DNA of 5,235 bases from Pseudopedobacter sp. (GCA_014378285.1 JACMNZ010000452.1:1-5235); one strand, 5' to 3'. Counted from the first letter of the stretch, positions 1-5,235 are shown. A program made the numbers and translations. The notes: generated by a model from the sequence alone, not told the origin.

Positions 1-201
1 GCTTGTGGAACCGGTGTAACCGCTGTTGCTTTGGCAAACGCAATCGCTAAAAATATAAAAGGAAAAAATGAAACAGCAATTAAGGTTTTAGGTGGTAATT
101 TAAATATTAAATACAATTACGATGGGGAAACTTTTACAGATATCTTTTTAGAAGGTCCTGCTAAATTTGTTTTTGAAGGACATATGGAAATAAATAATTA
201 G
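1..201 (+). CDS. dapF: Diaminopimelate epimerase, C-terminal 66 residues (5' end outside window)
   Basis: DapF interconverts LL- and meso-diaminopimelate in the cytoplasm, supplying lysine and the peptidoglycan cross-linking residue. The visible frame opens with Ala-Cys-Gly-Thr-Gly, the family's second active-site motif, whose cysteine is one of the two acid/base thiols (equivalent to Cys217 of the Haemophilus enzyme). It is followed by a helix rich in Ala and Val (TAVALANAIAK), then the usual C-terminal strand pair ending in GPAKFVFEG. The frame stays open from base 1 to a TAG stop at 199-201, and the C-terminus ends at about the normal family position, so this end is intact. The first cysteine and the N-terminal half lie upstream of the window. 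The last base of the stop codon is also the first base of the structured repeat that follows. The motif and C-terminus together make the call firm. Confidence 0.93.
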   Translation, partial: ACGTGVTAVALANAIAKNIKGKNETAIKVLGGNLNIKYNYDGETFTDIFLEGPAKFVFEGHMEINN

Positions 202-293
202 GGCGTTTCCCCGATGAAAAATCGGGGTCGGGCTTTCCGTTCCAATCTTTTGTTCGTTCCTCACAAAAGGATTTTCTCTACAATCCCTAACGC
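201..293. repeat. Structured dispersed intergenic repeat (Bacteroidetes type)
   Basis: This is a non-coding element that folds well. An outer stem pairs GCGTT (203-207) with AACGC (289-293). Hairpin 1 is a perfect 7-bp stem, CCCCGAT (209-215) with ATCGGGG (221-227), around a GAAAA loop. Hairpin 2 pairs TTTTGT (248-253) with ACAAAA (263-268) and continues as AATC (244-247) with GATT (270-273) across a bulged G at 269. Between the hairpins lies the block TCGGGCTTTCCG (228-239), and the right end carries AATCCCTAACGC (282-293). From memory, the pattern GGGCGTT, hairpin, TCGGGCTNTCCG, TTTTGT/ACAAAA hairpin, CCCTAACGC recurs between genes in many Flavobacterium and Pedobacter genomes, with the hairpin arms changing in a compensatory way. 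Its function is unknown to me. It lies between convergent genes and could help end both transcripts, but no T-run follows either hairpin. Confidence 0.72.
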
Positions 294-304
294 AATTGCC
301 ATCT

Positions 305-336
305 AGATCTGTGAACTCTGCGCCCTCTGTGGTTAA
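305..336. repeat. Short 9-base-periodic intergenic repeat
   Basis: Three consecutive 9-base units share the core TCTGYG: AGATCTGTG (305-313), AACTCTGCG (314-322) and CCCTCTGTG (323-331), followed by GTTAA (332-336). On the other strand this reads TTAACCACAGAGGGCGCAGA and onward. I recognise the 'AACCACAGAG...GCAGAG...CACAGA' style of sequence as a widespread non-coding repeat of Bacteroidetes and some other phyla, of unknown role. The periodicity is seen directly; the family assignment is from memory. The remaining intergenic sequence (337-389) shows no further structure that I can support, and no terminator is evident for ssb. Confidence 0.55.
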
Positions 337-389
337 TTTTATCTGCTTTATTGTAACTCACACTCTTAGAACTTCGTAGTTAACAAAAC

Positions 390-836
390 CTAAAAAGGCA
401 AATCATTCTCACTATCATCAACCGCATATTTACCGCCAATCTCAGGCTTTGGCATTTCCTCAACGTCTTTATGTTGGCCGTTTGAAGATTCGCTGTTTTC
501 AAAATCGGTTTTTCTGCCTAAAAGCGTAAAGTTTTCCGCAACTATCTCAGTACTGTATTTTTTATGCCCTTCTTTATCCTCATAAGAACGAGTACGTAAT
601 TTACCTTCTATATAAACCAATTTACCTTTCGATAAGTATTTAGAAGCAATATCCGCCAAGCCACGCCACATCACTATATTATGCCATTCTGTTTGTTCAA
701 TTCTCTTTCCGTCCTTATTATAAGATTCTGAAGTGGCCAAAGGAAAGCTAGCTACAGAAACATTTCCATCTAAATGGCGTACTTCTGGGTCTTTACCCAA
801 ATGCCCTACTAAAATAACTTTGTTAATTCCCGACAT
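390..836 (-). CDS. ssb: Single-stranded DNA-binding protein
   Basis: SSB coats single-stranded DNA during replication, repair and recombination and recruits partner enzymes through its C-terminal tip. Residues 1-106 form the OB fold, with the family's start (GINKVILVGHLGKDPEVR) and the signature TEWHNIVMW at 49-57, whose aromatic residues stack on DNA bases. The rest (107-148) is a short, polar, low-complexity linker ending in the acidic tip DDSENDLPF, which matches the partner-binding tail of bacterial SSBs. The length of 148 residues is normal for one OB fold plus tail. The start is an ATG with no Shine-Dalgarno sequence upstream, as expected in Bacteroidetes. It lies 20 bases downstream of mutY on the same strand, so the two are probably co-transcribed. 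Both ends are intact, so this is likely a full-length, functional SSB. Confidence 0.96.
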   Translation of the reverse strand: MSGINKVILVGHLGKDPEVRHLDGNVSVASFPLATSESYNKDGKRIEQTEWHNIVMWRGLADIASKYLSKGKLVYIEGKLRTRSYEDKEGHKKYSTEIVAENFTLLGRKTDFENSESSNGQHKDVEEMPKPEIGGKYAVDDSENDLPF

Positions 837-856
837 AACGATTGGCTAAATTTTAA

Positions 857-1906
857 TCAATTTAAGAAATTTTTCAGATAACCAAAAATTAATTTGGGCA
901 TCCCGTAATTAGAAACTTGAGATTTTTTAATCTTTAGCCAACCGTTTTTTTCGATAATTGCTGGATTATAATTTTGTAGATGCACAAACCTGGCATAAAT
1001 TCTTTGATGCGTTAAAATATGTTTAATCTCTTCTGAAGTTTTGTGTATAACAGTTTCACCATTAAACCATTCCGTAAAATGAGGATGATTAATCAAAACT
1101 TCCAGTCCAGTACGTTCAGAAAATTCTATAGCAGGTAAATCATGTAGTCCGGCCCAAATATCACTATTATCCCTTCTTTTAATTAAAATTTCATCTCCAT
1201 TATCGATCAAGAAAAAATAAAAGAACCGTTCTTTTATTTTCAGTTTTTTAAGTTTTACTGGCAACTCGTTTATTTTATGATGTTGATAAGCAAAACAGGA
1301 GGTTTGAAAAGGACAAACTGAACAGTTAGGGTTTTTCGGCTTGCATTGCAATGCGCCAAACTCAATCATAGCTTGGTTATGTTCACCTGCATTTTTAATA
1401 TCCAACAATTCATTGGCAATAGCCTGAAACTCTTTTTTTCCAAGCGTTGAGTTAATAGGCGTCGATATTCCAAAATACCTAGCAATTACTCTGTAAACAT
1501 TTCCATCTACCACGGCTTTTGCCTCGTTTGATGAAAAGGAAGAAATTGCCGCCGCCGTATACTCTCCAATTCCAACTAGTTTTATTAAATCGGCGTAAGC
1601 CTGAGGAAAAATACCGTTAAAATCTTTTTGGATAACCTTTGCTGTTTTAAGCATATTTCTTCCTCGAGAATAATAACCTAGCCCCTGCCACATTCTTAAA
1701 ATTTGATCTTCAGATGCATTTGCAAAACTTTCAATTGTGGGATAGGCATCTGAAAATCTTAGATAATAGGGCAAACCTTGCTCTACCCTAGTTTGTTGAA
1801 GGATAATTTCTGAAAGCCAAATTAAATAAGGATTGTGTGTATTACGCCAAGGTAAATTTCTTTTATTGTTTATATACCAGCTAATTAGCGTATCGGAAAA
1901 GCTCAT
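857..1906 (-). CDS. mutY: A/G-specific adenine DNA glycosylase MutY
   Basis: MutY removes adenine mispaired with 8-oxoguanine, preventing G:C to T:A mutations. Numbering is from the ATG at 1904-1906 (349 residues). The N-terminal helical domain has the catalytic motif SEIILQQTRV with Glu33. The helix-hairpin-helix is LVGIGEYTA (110-118), followed by the active-site Asp134 in VVDGNVYR. The 4Fe-4S cluster ligands are complete: C188-X6-C195-X2-C198-X5-C204. The C-terminal third (about 220-349) is the NUDIX-like domain that recognises 8-oxoG, with a Leu-Thr-His at 298-300 where E. coli MutY has its Phe-Ser-His loop. A TTG directly upstream (1907-1909) would add one residue; I prefer the ATG, which gives the usual MSFSDTLISWY-type N-terminus. 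It is divergent from the HU gene and 20 bases upstream of ssb. All key residues are present and the length is typical. Confidence 0.96.
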   Translation of the reverse strand: MSFSDTLISWYINNKRNLPWRNTHNPYLIWLSEIILQQTRVEQGLPYYLRFSDAYPTIESFANASEDQILRMWQGLGYYSRGRNMLKTAKVIQKDFNGIFPQAYADLIKLVGIGEYTAAAISSFSSNEAKAVVDGNVYRVIARYFGISTPINSTLGKKEFQAIANELLDIKNAGEHNQAMIEFGALQCKPKNPNCSVCPFQTSCFAYQHHKINELPVKLKKLKIKERFFYFFLIDNGDEILIKRRDNSDIWAGLHDLPAIEFSERTGLEVLINHPHFTEWFNGETVIHKTSEEIKHILTHQRIYARFVHLQNYNPAIIEKNGWLKIKKSQVSNYGMPKLIFGYLKNFLN

Positions 1907-1925
1907 CAATGTAAAATTTTAATAG

Positions 1926-1933
1926 CAAAGATA
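1926..1933 (-). promoter_or_regulatory. Candidate -7 promoter element for mutY-ssb
   Basis: On the minus strand these bases read TATCTTTG, an exact match to the Bacteroidetes vegetative -7 consensus TAnnTTTG. The element ends 19 bases before the mutY ATG, so the leader would be only about 12-15 bases. No convincing -33 TTG is seen at the expected 19-21 base spacing, so the call rests on the -7 element and its position. Confidence 0.45.
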
Positions 1934-1992
1934 GCCTCAAAATGCTTAATGGTTGTACAGTAAGGCTTTGAAATAAATAAATTTGTTAATTA

Positions 1993-2024
1993 TTTCCCTA
2001 ATTCAACTAAAAGCAATACTTTTG
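1993..2024 (+). promoter_or_regulatory. Candidate promoter for the HU-TPR-small protein cluster
   Basis: TACTTTTG at 2017-2024 matches the Bacteroidetes -7 consensus TAnnTTTG exactly. TTTC at 1993-1996, 20 bases upstream, is one mismatch from the -33 TTTG. Transcription would start near 2030, leaving a leader of about 45 bases before the HU ATG at 2075. It diverges from the mutY candidate in the same intergenic region. Confidence 0.55.
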
Positions 2025-2074
2025 CAACCCCAAATAGGTGTATACGCAAAGTAAATTTTAAAGGAAAATATATA

Positions 2075-2374
2075 ATGACAAAGGCAGAAATTATTGCAGA
2101 AATTGCAGGAAAAACCGGAATTGAGAAGGTTGATGTACAAGAAACTGTAGAGGCGTTTTTTAAAGTTGTAAAAAATGCAATGGTAGGCGGTGAAAACGTT
2201 TATGTAAGAGGATTTGGTAGTTTTGTAGTTAAAAAGAGAGCTAAAAAAACAGCCAGAAATATTTCTAAAAATACAGCAATTATTATCCCAGAGCATTTTG
2301 TGCCAAGTTTTAAGCCTGCAAAAGTTTTTGTAGATAAAGTAAAAACCGGAAATAAAGTATCTATAACCTCTTAA
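2075..2374 (+). CDS. HU-family nucleoid DNA-binding protein
   Basis: HU proteins form dimers that bind and bend DNA and compact the nucleoid. The 99 residues begin with the typical helical dimerisation half (MTKAEIIAEIAGKTG, up to about 40), then the strand signature VYVRGFGSFVVKKRAKKTARN (about 43-62), the flexible DNA-clasping arm (about 55-75), and a C-terminal FKPAKVFVDKVK helix. The arm carries Arg61-Asn62-Ile63 where classical HU/IHF has Arg-Asn-Pro with the DNA-intercalating proline; to my knowledge this is the common Bacteroidetes form. An AAAGGAAA at 2060-2067 lies 7 bases before the ATG and could act as a weak ribosome-binding site. It is the first gene of a rightward cluster, and the next gene starts after a single base. 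It could be called HU or IHF-like; sequence alone does not separate these. The nearly normal length (about 90 is usual) suggests it is intact. Confidence 0.95.
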   Translation: MTKAEIIAEIAGKTGIEKVDVQETVEAFFKVVKNAMVGGENVYVRGFGSFVVKKRAKKTARNISKNTAIIIPEHFVPSFKPAKVFVDKVKTGNKVSITS

Positions 2375-2375
2375 T

Positions 2376-3224
2376 ATGTTAAAATCTAAACAATATATTT
2401 TAATTGCATCAGTAAGCTTATTGATGGTTGTTTTATATAATTTAGATATTAAAGGTTTAGTAAAACCAAAAGAAGAACGTGGTATGCAAACTACCACCAC
2501 TGCTAAACCAGAAAAAGTTTCAAGCGTTAGTTATAAAAGTATTTCTGATGTCTCTAAACAAATGATTAGTGCTAGTTTAGCTTCAGATATCGAAAAACTA
2601 GAGGCTAGTGCTGCAAATGCTTCGGATAATGATTTAGTAAATCTGCAAAAGCAAATAGCCCAAAAATGGGATGATGTGAATCAGCCTGCTGCTGCTGCGT
2701 TTGCTTATGAGTCTGTTGCAAAAAGTGAATCTAATTATAACAATTGGATCATTACTGGCGATAGATTTACTGATGGTTACCAAAACTTTAAAGATACAAC
2801 CGCTACAGCGGGTTTATTAAATAAAGCTATTGAGGCCTATAATAAGGCGTTAGAGATTGATCCAAAAAGTTTGGATGCACAAACCGGTTTAGGAGTTGCT
2901 TATGTAACTGGCACCCAAAACCCAATGCAAGGGATCCAATTGCTACTTGGTGTGGTAAAAGAAGAGCCTAAAAATGTTAAAGCAAACATGAATTTAGGAA
3001 TGTTCTCTATGAAATCTGGTCAGTTTCAAAAAGCGGTTGATCGTTTTAAAACTGTAATAGATGTTAAAGCTACACCAGAAGCATGGTTTTATCTAGGTAC
3101 TAGTTATGAGAACTTAGGGATGAAACCCGAAGCAATTTTAGCTTACCAAAAAAGTAAAGAACTGGCTGCAGACCCTAATTTAACGGAGTTTATTGACAGG
3201 AAAATAAAAGAATTAAATAATTAA
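2376..3224 (+). CDS. Membrane-anchored tetratricopeptide-repeat protein, function unknown
   Basis: I do not recognise a named gene. Residues 7-22 (YILIASVSLLMVVLYN) form one N-terminal transmembrane segment with no signal-peptidase site after it, so this is probably a signal anchor. Charges on the two flanks are similar, so the side on which the C-terminal domain lies is uncertain; periplasm is slightly favoured by the Lys-containing N-terminus. A polar linker rich in Thr, Ser and Lys (about 35-60) follows, then helices. Clear TPR units lie at about 155-190, 191-223 and 224-257, with the typical Leu-Gly, Tyr/Phe, Ala and Pro positions (for example AWFYLGTSYENLG). Weaker units lie at about 91-119 and 121-154 (AIEAYNKALEIDPK). 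TPRs bind partner proteins. The ATG lies 1 base after the HU stop codon, implying shared transcription and probably coupled translation. A TPR protein here appears to be common in relatives (from memory). Confidence 0.88.
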   Translation: MLKSKQYILIASVSLLMVVLYNLDIKGLVKPKEERGMQTTTTAKPEKVSSVSYKSISDVSKQMISASLASDIEKLEASAANASDNDLVNLQKQIAQKWDDVNQPAAAAFAYESVAKSESNYNNWIITGDRFTDGYQNFKDTTATAGLLNKAIEAYNKALEIDPKSLDAQTGLGVAYVTGTQNPMQGIQLLLGVVKEEPKNVKANMNLGMFSMKSGQFQKAVDRFKTVIDVKATPEAWFYLGTSYENLGMKPEAILAYQKSKELAADPNLTEFIDRKIKELNN

Positions 3225-3248
3225 ATAAAACATTAAAATTTTAATATT

Positions 3249-3338
3249 ATGCCAAGTGGTAAAAAAAGAAAAAGACATAAAATGGCTACCCACAAACGTA
3301 AAAAACGTTTGAGAAAAAACAGACATAAGAAAAAATAG
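3249..3338 (+). CDS. Very small, highly basic ribosomal-protein-like peptide (AURKAIP1/COX24-type, bS22-like)
   Basis: An ATG at 3249 opens a 29-codon frame ending in TAG (3336-3338). Of its residues, 11 are Lys, 6 Arg and 3 His, with no acidic residue. It starts MPSGKKRKRHKM and ends in RLRKNRHKKK. This resembles the short AURKAIP1/COX24-domain peptides, which include mycobacterial ribosomal protein bS22 and the core of mitochondrial mS38, proteins that sit near the decoding region of the small subunit. I recall near-identical peptides annotated in other Bacteroidetes, but the ribosomal role here is inference from composition and resemblance. It lies 24 bases after the TPR gene, probably in the same transcript, and is followed by a terminator-like hairpin. 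There is no Shine-Dalgarno sequence; the leader is AT-only just before the start. The main alternative is a chance frame in A-rich DNA; the regular KKRKRHKM / KRKKRLRK pattern argues against that. Confidence 0.8.
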   Translation: MPSGKKRKRHKMATHKRKKRLRKNRHKKK

Positions 3339-3358
3339 GCTATTATAATTTAGCTTAA

Positions 3359-3403
3359 AACAGGAAGTATTTATTTTTAAATAAAGTAAATACTTTTTCT
3401 GTT
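3359..3403 (+). terminator. Candidate intrinsic terminator after the small basic gene
   Basis: A 9-bp stem pairs AAGTATTTA (3365-3373) with TAAATACTT (3387-3395) around a 13-base AT loop, followed directly by TTT. The hairpin can extend outward through AACAG (3359-3363) with CTGTT (3399-3403). It starts about 20 bases after the stop codon at 3338. The stem is AT-rich, so termination may be partial. Confidence 0.6.
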
Positions 3404-3434
3404 ATGTCTTATTTTTAATTATTCCTCTGTTGTA

Positions 3435-3462
3435 AAAAAAGGCGGTATAATAAGCCTTTTTT
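3435..3462 (+). promoter_or_regulatory. Hairpin just upstream of rng (leader structure or second terminator)
   Basis: A perfect 9-bp inverted repeat, AAAAAAGGC (3435-3443) with GCCTTTTTT (3454-3462), encloses a 10-base loop GGTATAATAA. The A-run on one arm and the T-run on the other give it the form of a short bidirectional terminator. It ends 14 bases before the rng GTG, so in RNA it would sit directly beside the initiation region and could act as an attenuator or translational control element. With only three G:C pairs it is not very stable. I found no TAnnTTTG promoter between 3395 and 3476. The TATAAT in the loop has no suitably spaced -35 partner and is probably coincidence. Confidence 0.5.
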
Positions 3463-3476
3463 CTAAAAATTAGCTG

Positions 3477-5027
3477 GTGGTAAAGGAGTTAATCATTAAT
3501 TCGGCCCCAAGTGGGGTTACGATTGCATTACTGCAAGACAAGCAACTGGTAGAACTTAACAAAGAGCAAATTAACAACAGCTATGCTGTTGGTGATATAT
3601 ATTTGGGCAGGATCAAAAAAATCATGGCCGGACTTAATGCTGCTTTTGTTGATGTGGGCTACGAGAAAGATGCTTTCTTGCATTATTTAGACCTAGGCCC
3701 GCAAGTACAATCCTTGCAAAAACTGACTAAACAAGTCCGTGGAAACGCCTACAAAAATCATTTATTAGATAATTTTGTAAAGGAATCTGATATTGATAAA
3801 TCTGGTAAGATATCATCAATATTAACCAAAGGGCAGTTTTTACCTGTTCAAATTGCAAAAGAACCAATTTCTACCAAAGGTCCAAGATTAAGTGCGGATC
3901 TTTCTATTGCAGGTAGATTTGTAGTTTTAGTGCCTTTTTCTGATGTAATATCAATATCAAAAAAGATTAGGAGCAATACAGAAAGAACTAGATTAAAAAA
4001 AATTGTTGAAGGTATTAAGCCTGCAAACTTTGGTGTTATCATAAGAACTGTTTCTGAACAGAAGGGTGTCGCAGAAATCCAAAAAGATTTATTAGACCTT
4101 ATTTCTAAATGGGAAAGCTTTATGAAAAAGCTTCCTACAACTGATCCTTCTAAAAAGATATTAGGCGAAATGGGTAGAGCTTCTACCATTTTAAGGGATA
4201 TTCTTAATGATGAATTTACAAATATTTATGTGGATGATAATTCCATTTACGAAGAGATAAAATCTTACGTACATGAAATTTCTCCAGAACTAGAAAAAAT
4301 TGTAAAGCTTTACAAAGGAAAAGATCCCATATTTGAGCATTTCGGTATAGAAAAACAGATAAAAAGTTCTTTTGGTAGAACGGTAAATCTTGCCGGTGGT
4401 GCTTACTTAGTTGTAGAGCATACAGAAGCTTTACATGTAATTGATGTCAATAGCGGAAACCGTACTGCAAGTCCAGAAAACCAAGAAGAGAATGCTTTTA
4501 TGGTTAATAAGGAAGCGGCAAAAGAAATTGCTCGTCAGTTAAGGCTGAGAGATATGGGTGGAATTGTTGTGGTGGATTTTATTGATATGCACAAAGCGCC
4601 AAACAGAAAAGATCTTTTTGATTATTTGAGGTCAGAAATGAACTATGATAGGGCTAAACATACCATTTTACCTCCATCCAAATTTGGATTGGTACAAATT
4701 ACCAGACAAAGGGTTAGGCCCGAGATGAACATTGTTACCAATGAAAAATGTCCTTCTTGTGATGGTACCGGAGAGATTAAGGCAAGTGTTGTTTTATATG
4801 ATGAGATTGCGTCAAATCTAGATTATATTTTAAATGAGCAAGCTGAAAAGGGCATAACACTTTGTGTTCATCCTTATGTTGCTGCTTATATTAAAAGGGG
4901 ATTTGTATCACAACAAATGAAATGGTTCTTTAAATACAACCAATGGATTAAGGTGAAAGAAGTTTCTTCTTATCATTTAACGGAATTTCATTTTTTAAGC
5001 GCTAAAGAAGAAGAGATTAAACTTTAA
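3477..5027 (+). CDS. rng: Ribonuclease G (RNase E/G family endoribonuclease)
   Basis: This enzyme cleaves single-stranded AU-rich RNA, matures rRNA and takes part in mRNA decay in the cytoplasm. The S1 RNA-binding domain spans about 38-130 (YLGRIKKIMAGLNAAFVDVG), with a stretch at about 75-118 that looks somewhat longer than in E. coli RNase G. The catalytic DNase I-like region includes Asp323 in VIDVNSGNRT and Asp367 in VVVDFIDM, matching the Mg-binding Asp303 and Asp346 of E. coli RNase E. Between them is the conserved EIARQLRLRDMGG. The zinc-link is CPSCDGTG, with Cys425 and Cys428. At 516 residues it is RNase G-like (E. coli 489) and lacks the long scaffold half of RNase E. The start is GTG at 3477: an in-frame TAG lies at 3471-3473, no in-frame ATG occurs before residue 50, and KELIINSAPSG matches the family N-terminus; CTG at 3474 is the only other option. 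Confidence 0.96.
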   Translation: MVKELIINSAPSGVTIALLQDKQLVELNKEQINNSYAVGDIYLGRIKKIMAGLNAAFVDVGYEKDAFLHYLDLGPQVQSLQKLTKQVRGNAYKNHLLDNFVKESDIDKSGKISSILTKGQFLPVQIAKEPISTKGPRLSADLSIAGRFVVLVPFSDVISISKKIRSNTERTRLKKIVEGIKPANFGVIIRTVSEQKGVAEIQKDLLDLISKWESFMKKLPTTDPSKKILGEMGRASTILRDILNDEFTNIYVDDNSIYEEIKSYVHEISPELEKIVKLYKGKDPIFEHFGIEKQIKSSFGRTVNLAGGAYLVVEHTEALHVIDVNSGNRTASPENQEENAFMVNKEAAKEIARQLRLRDMGGIVVVDFIDMHKAPNRKDLFDYLRSEMNYDRAKHTILPPSKFGLVQITRQRVRPEMNIVTNEKCPSCDGTGEIKASVVLYDEIASNLDYILNEQAEKGITLCVHPYVAAYIKRGFVSQQMKWFFKYNQWIKVKEVSSYHLTEFHFLSAKEEEIKL

Positions 5028-5053
5028 TCATCAGCTTTAGCTTAAATAATTTG

Positions 5054-5090
5054 GAAGCATCAATCTTTAGGATTGGTGCTTCTTTGTTTA
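5054..5090 (+). terminator. Intrinsic terminator after rng
   Basis: A 12-bp stem pairs GAAGCATCAATC (5054-5065) with GATTGGTGCTTC (5071-5082), with one T:G wobble, closed by a TTTAG loop and followed by TTTGTTT. It begins 26 bases after the rng stop codon. This is the best terminator in the window and separates rng from dtd. Confidence 0.87.
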
Positions 5091-5128
5091 AAGTTTTTTG
5101 ATAAATTAAACTGATTTAAAATTTGATT

Positions 5129-5235
5129 ATGAGGGCAGTAATACAAAGAGCAAGTGAAGCAAATTGCAAAGTAAAAAATAGTATAACGGGAGAAATAAAA
5201 GCTGGTTTTGTGGTTCTTTTAGGAATTTGTAATGA
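5129..5235 (+). CDS. dtd: D-aminoacyl-tRNA deacylase, N-terminal 35 codons (3' end outside window)
   Basis: Dtd hydrolyses D-amino acids wrongly attached to tRNA, protecting translation. The frame from the ATG at 5129 reads MRAVIQRASEANCKV, then IKAGFVVLLGICN, matching the family N-terminus (MRAVIQRVS...G.I..G.LVLLGV in typical members). The later active-site motifs lie beyond the window edge, so completeness cannot be judged. The gene follows the rng terminator, so it needs its own promoter; none is clear. A near match to the -7 element (TAAAATTTG, 5117-5125) has one extra base and would leave almost no leader. No Shine-Dalgarno sequence is visible. Confidence 0.9.
   Translation, partial: MRAVIQRASEANCKVKNSITGEIKAGFVVLLGICN

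Noticed and set aside
209..227. The GC-rich hairpin after dapF as a standard intrinsic terminator
   Set aside because: The stem is good, but no T-run follows it on either strand; it is better described as part of the structured repeat.
2003..2500. 165-codon open frame on the minus strand
   Set aside because: It lies antisense to the HU gene and the TPR start, is rich in Phe, Tyr, Cys and Asn with no family resemblance, and covers a convincing HU gene and its promoter. It is a shadow frame.
3232..3245. Perfect 14-base palindrome ATTAAAATTTTAAT just before the small basic gene
   Set aside because: It is made only of A and T in AT-only intergenic sequence, so it is likely by chance and has no support as an operator.
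3446..3451. TATAAT in the loop of the hairpin before rng, as a sigma70-type -10 box
   Set aside because: Bacteroidetes vegetative promoters use TAnnTTTG, and no TTGACA-like -35 lies about 17 bases upstream.
3848..4189. 113-codon open frame on the minus strand
   Set aside because: It lies wholly antisense to the conserved part of rng and shows no recognisable motif; a shadow of the rng coding frame.
5117..5125. TAAAATTTG as the -7 promoter element of dtd
   Set aside because: It has one base too many between TA and TTTG, and only 3 bases separate it from the ATG, which would put the transcription start at or inside the coding region.

Overview
The window looks like chromosomal core sequence from a low-GC member of the Bacteroidetes, most likely a Pedobacter-like Sphingobacteriales. 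Four things point there. The HU protein has the Bacteroidetes form of the DNA-binding arm. Matches to the Bacteroidetes -7 promoter element TAnnTTTG precede mutY and the HU gene. Shine-Dalgarno sequences are weak or absent. The gap after dapF carries two intergenic repeats that I recognise from Bacteroidetes genomes. The genus is inference.

Layout. Positions 1-201 hold the 3' end of dapF (lysine and peptidoglycan precursor synthesis), running right. Positions 202-389, between convergent dapF and ssb, hold no gene: a structured dispersed repeat starts on the last base of the dapF stop codon, followed by a short 9-base-periodic repeat. Next is a leftward pair, mutY then ssb, separated by 20 bases and concerned with DNA repair and replication. 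A divergent intergenic region (1907-2074) carries a promoter candidate for each direction. Rightward from it lie an HU-family nucleoid protein, a membrane-anchored TPR protein starting 1 base after the HU stop, and a 29-codon gene for an extremely basic, ribosomal-protein-like peptide. Two hairpins (3359-3403 and 3435-3462) separate this cluster from rng, an RNase E/G-family endoribonuclease starting at GTG. A strong intrinsic terminator ends rng, and the 5' end of dtd (D-aminoacyl-tRNA deacylase) runs off the window.

How the genes fit together. Most are housekeeping genes for information processing: DNA repair (mutY, ssb), chromosome organisation (HU), translation (small basic protein, dtd) and RNA maturation or decay (rng). 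The parts worth a second look are the tiny basic gene, which annotation easily misses; the tight HU-TPR-small-protein arrangement next to rng; the stacked hairpins in front of rng, with no recognisable promoter there; and the structured repeat after dapF. I see no phage, transposase, CRISPR array, tRNA or rRNA.
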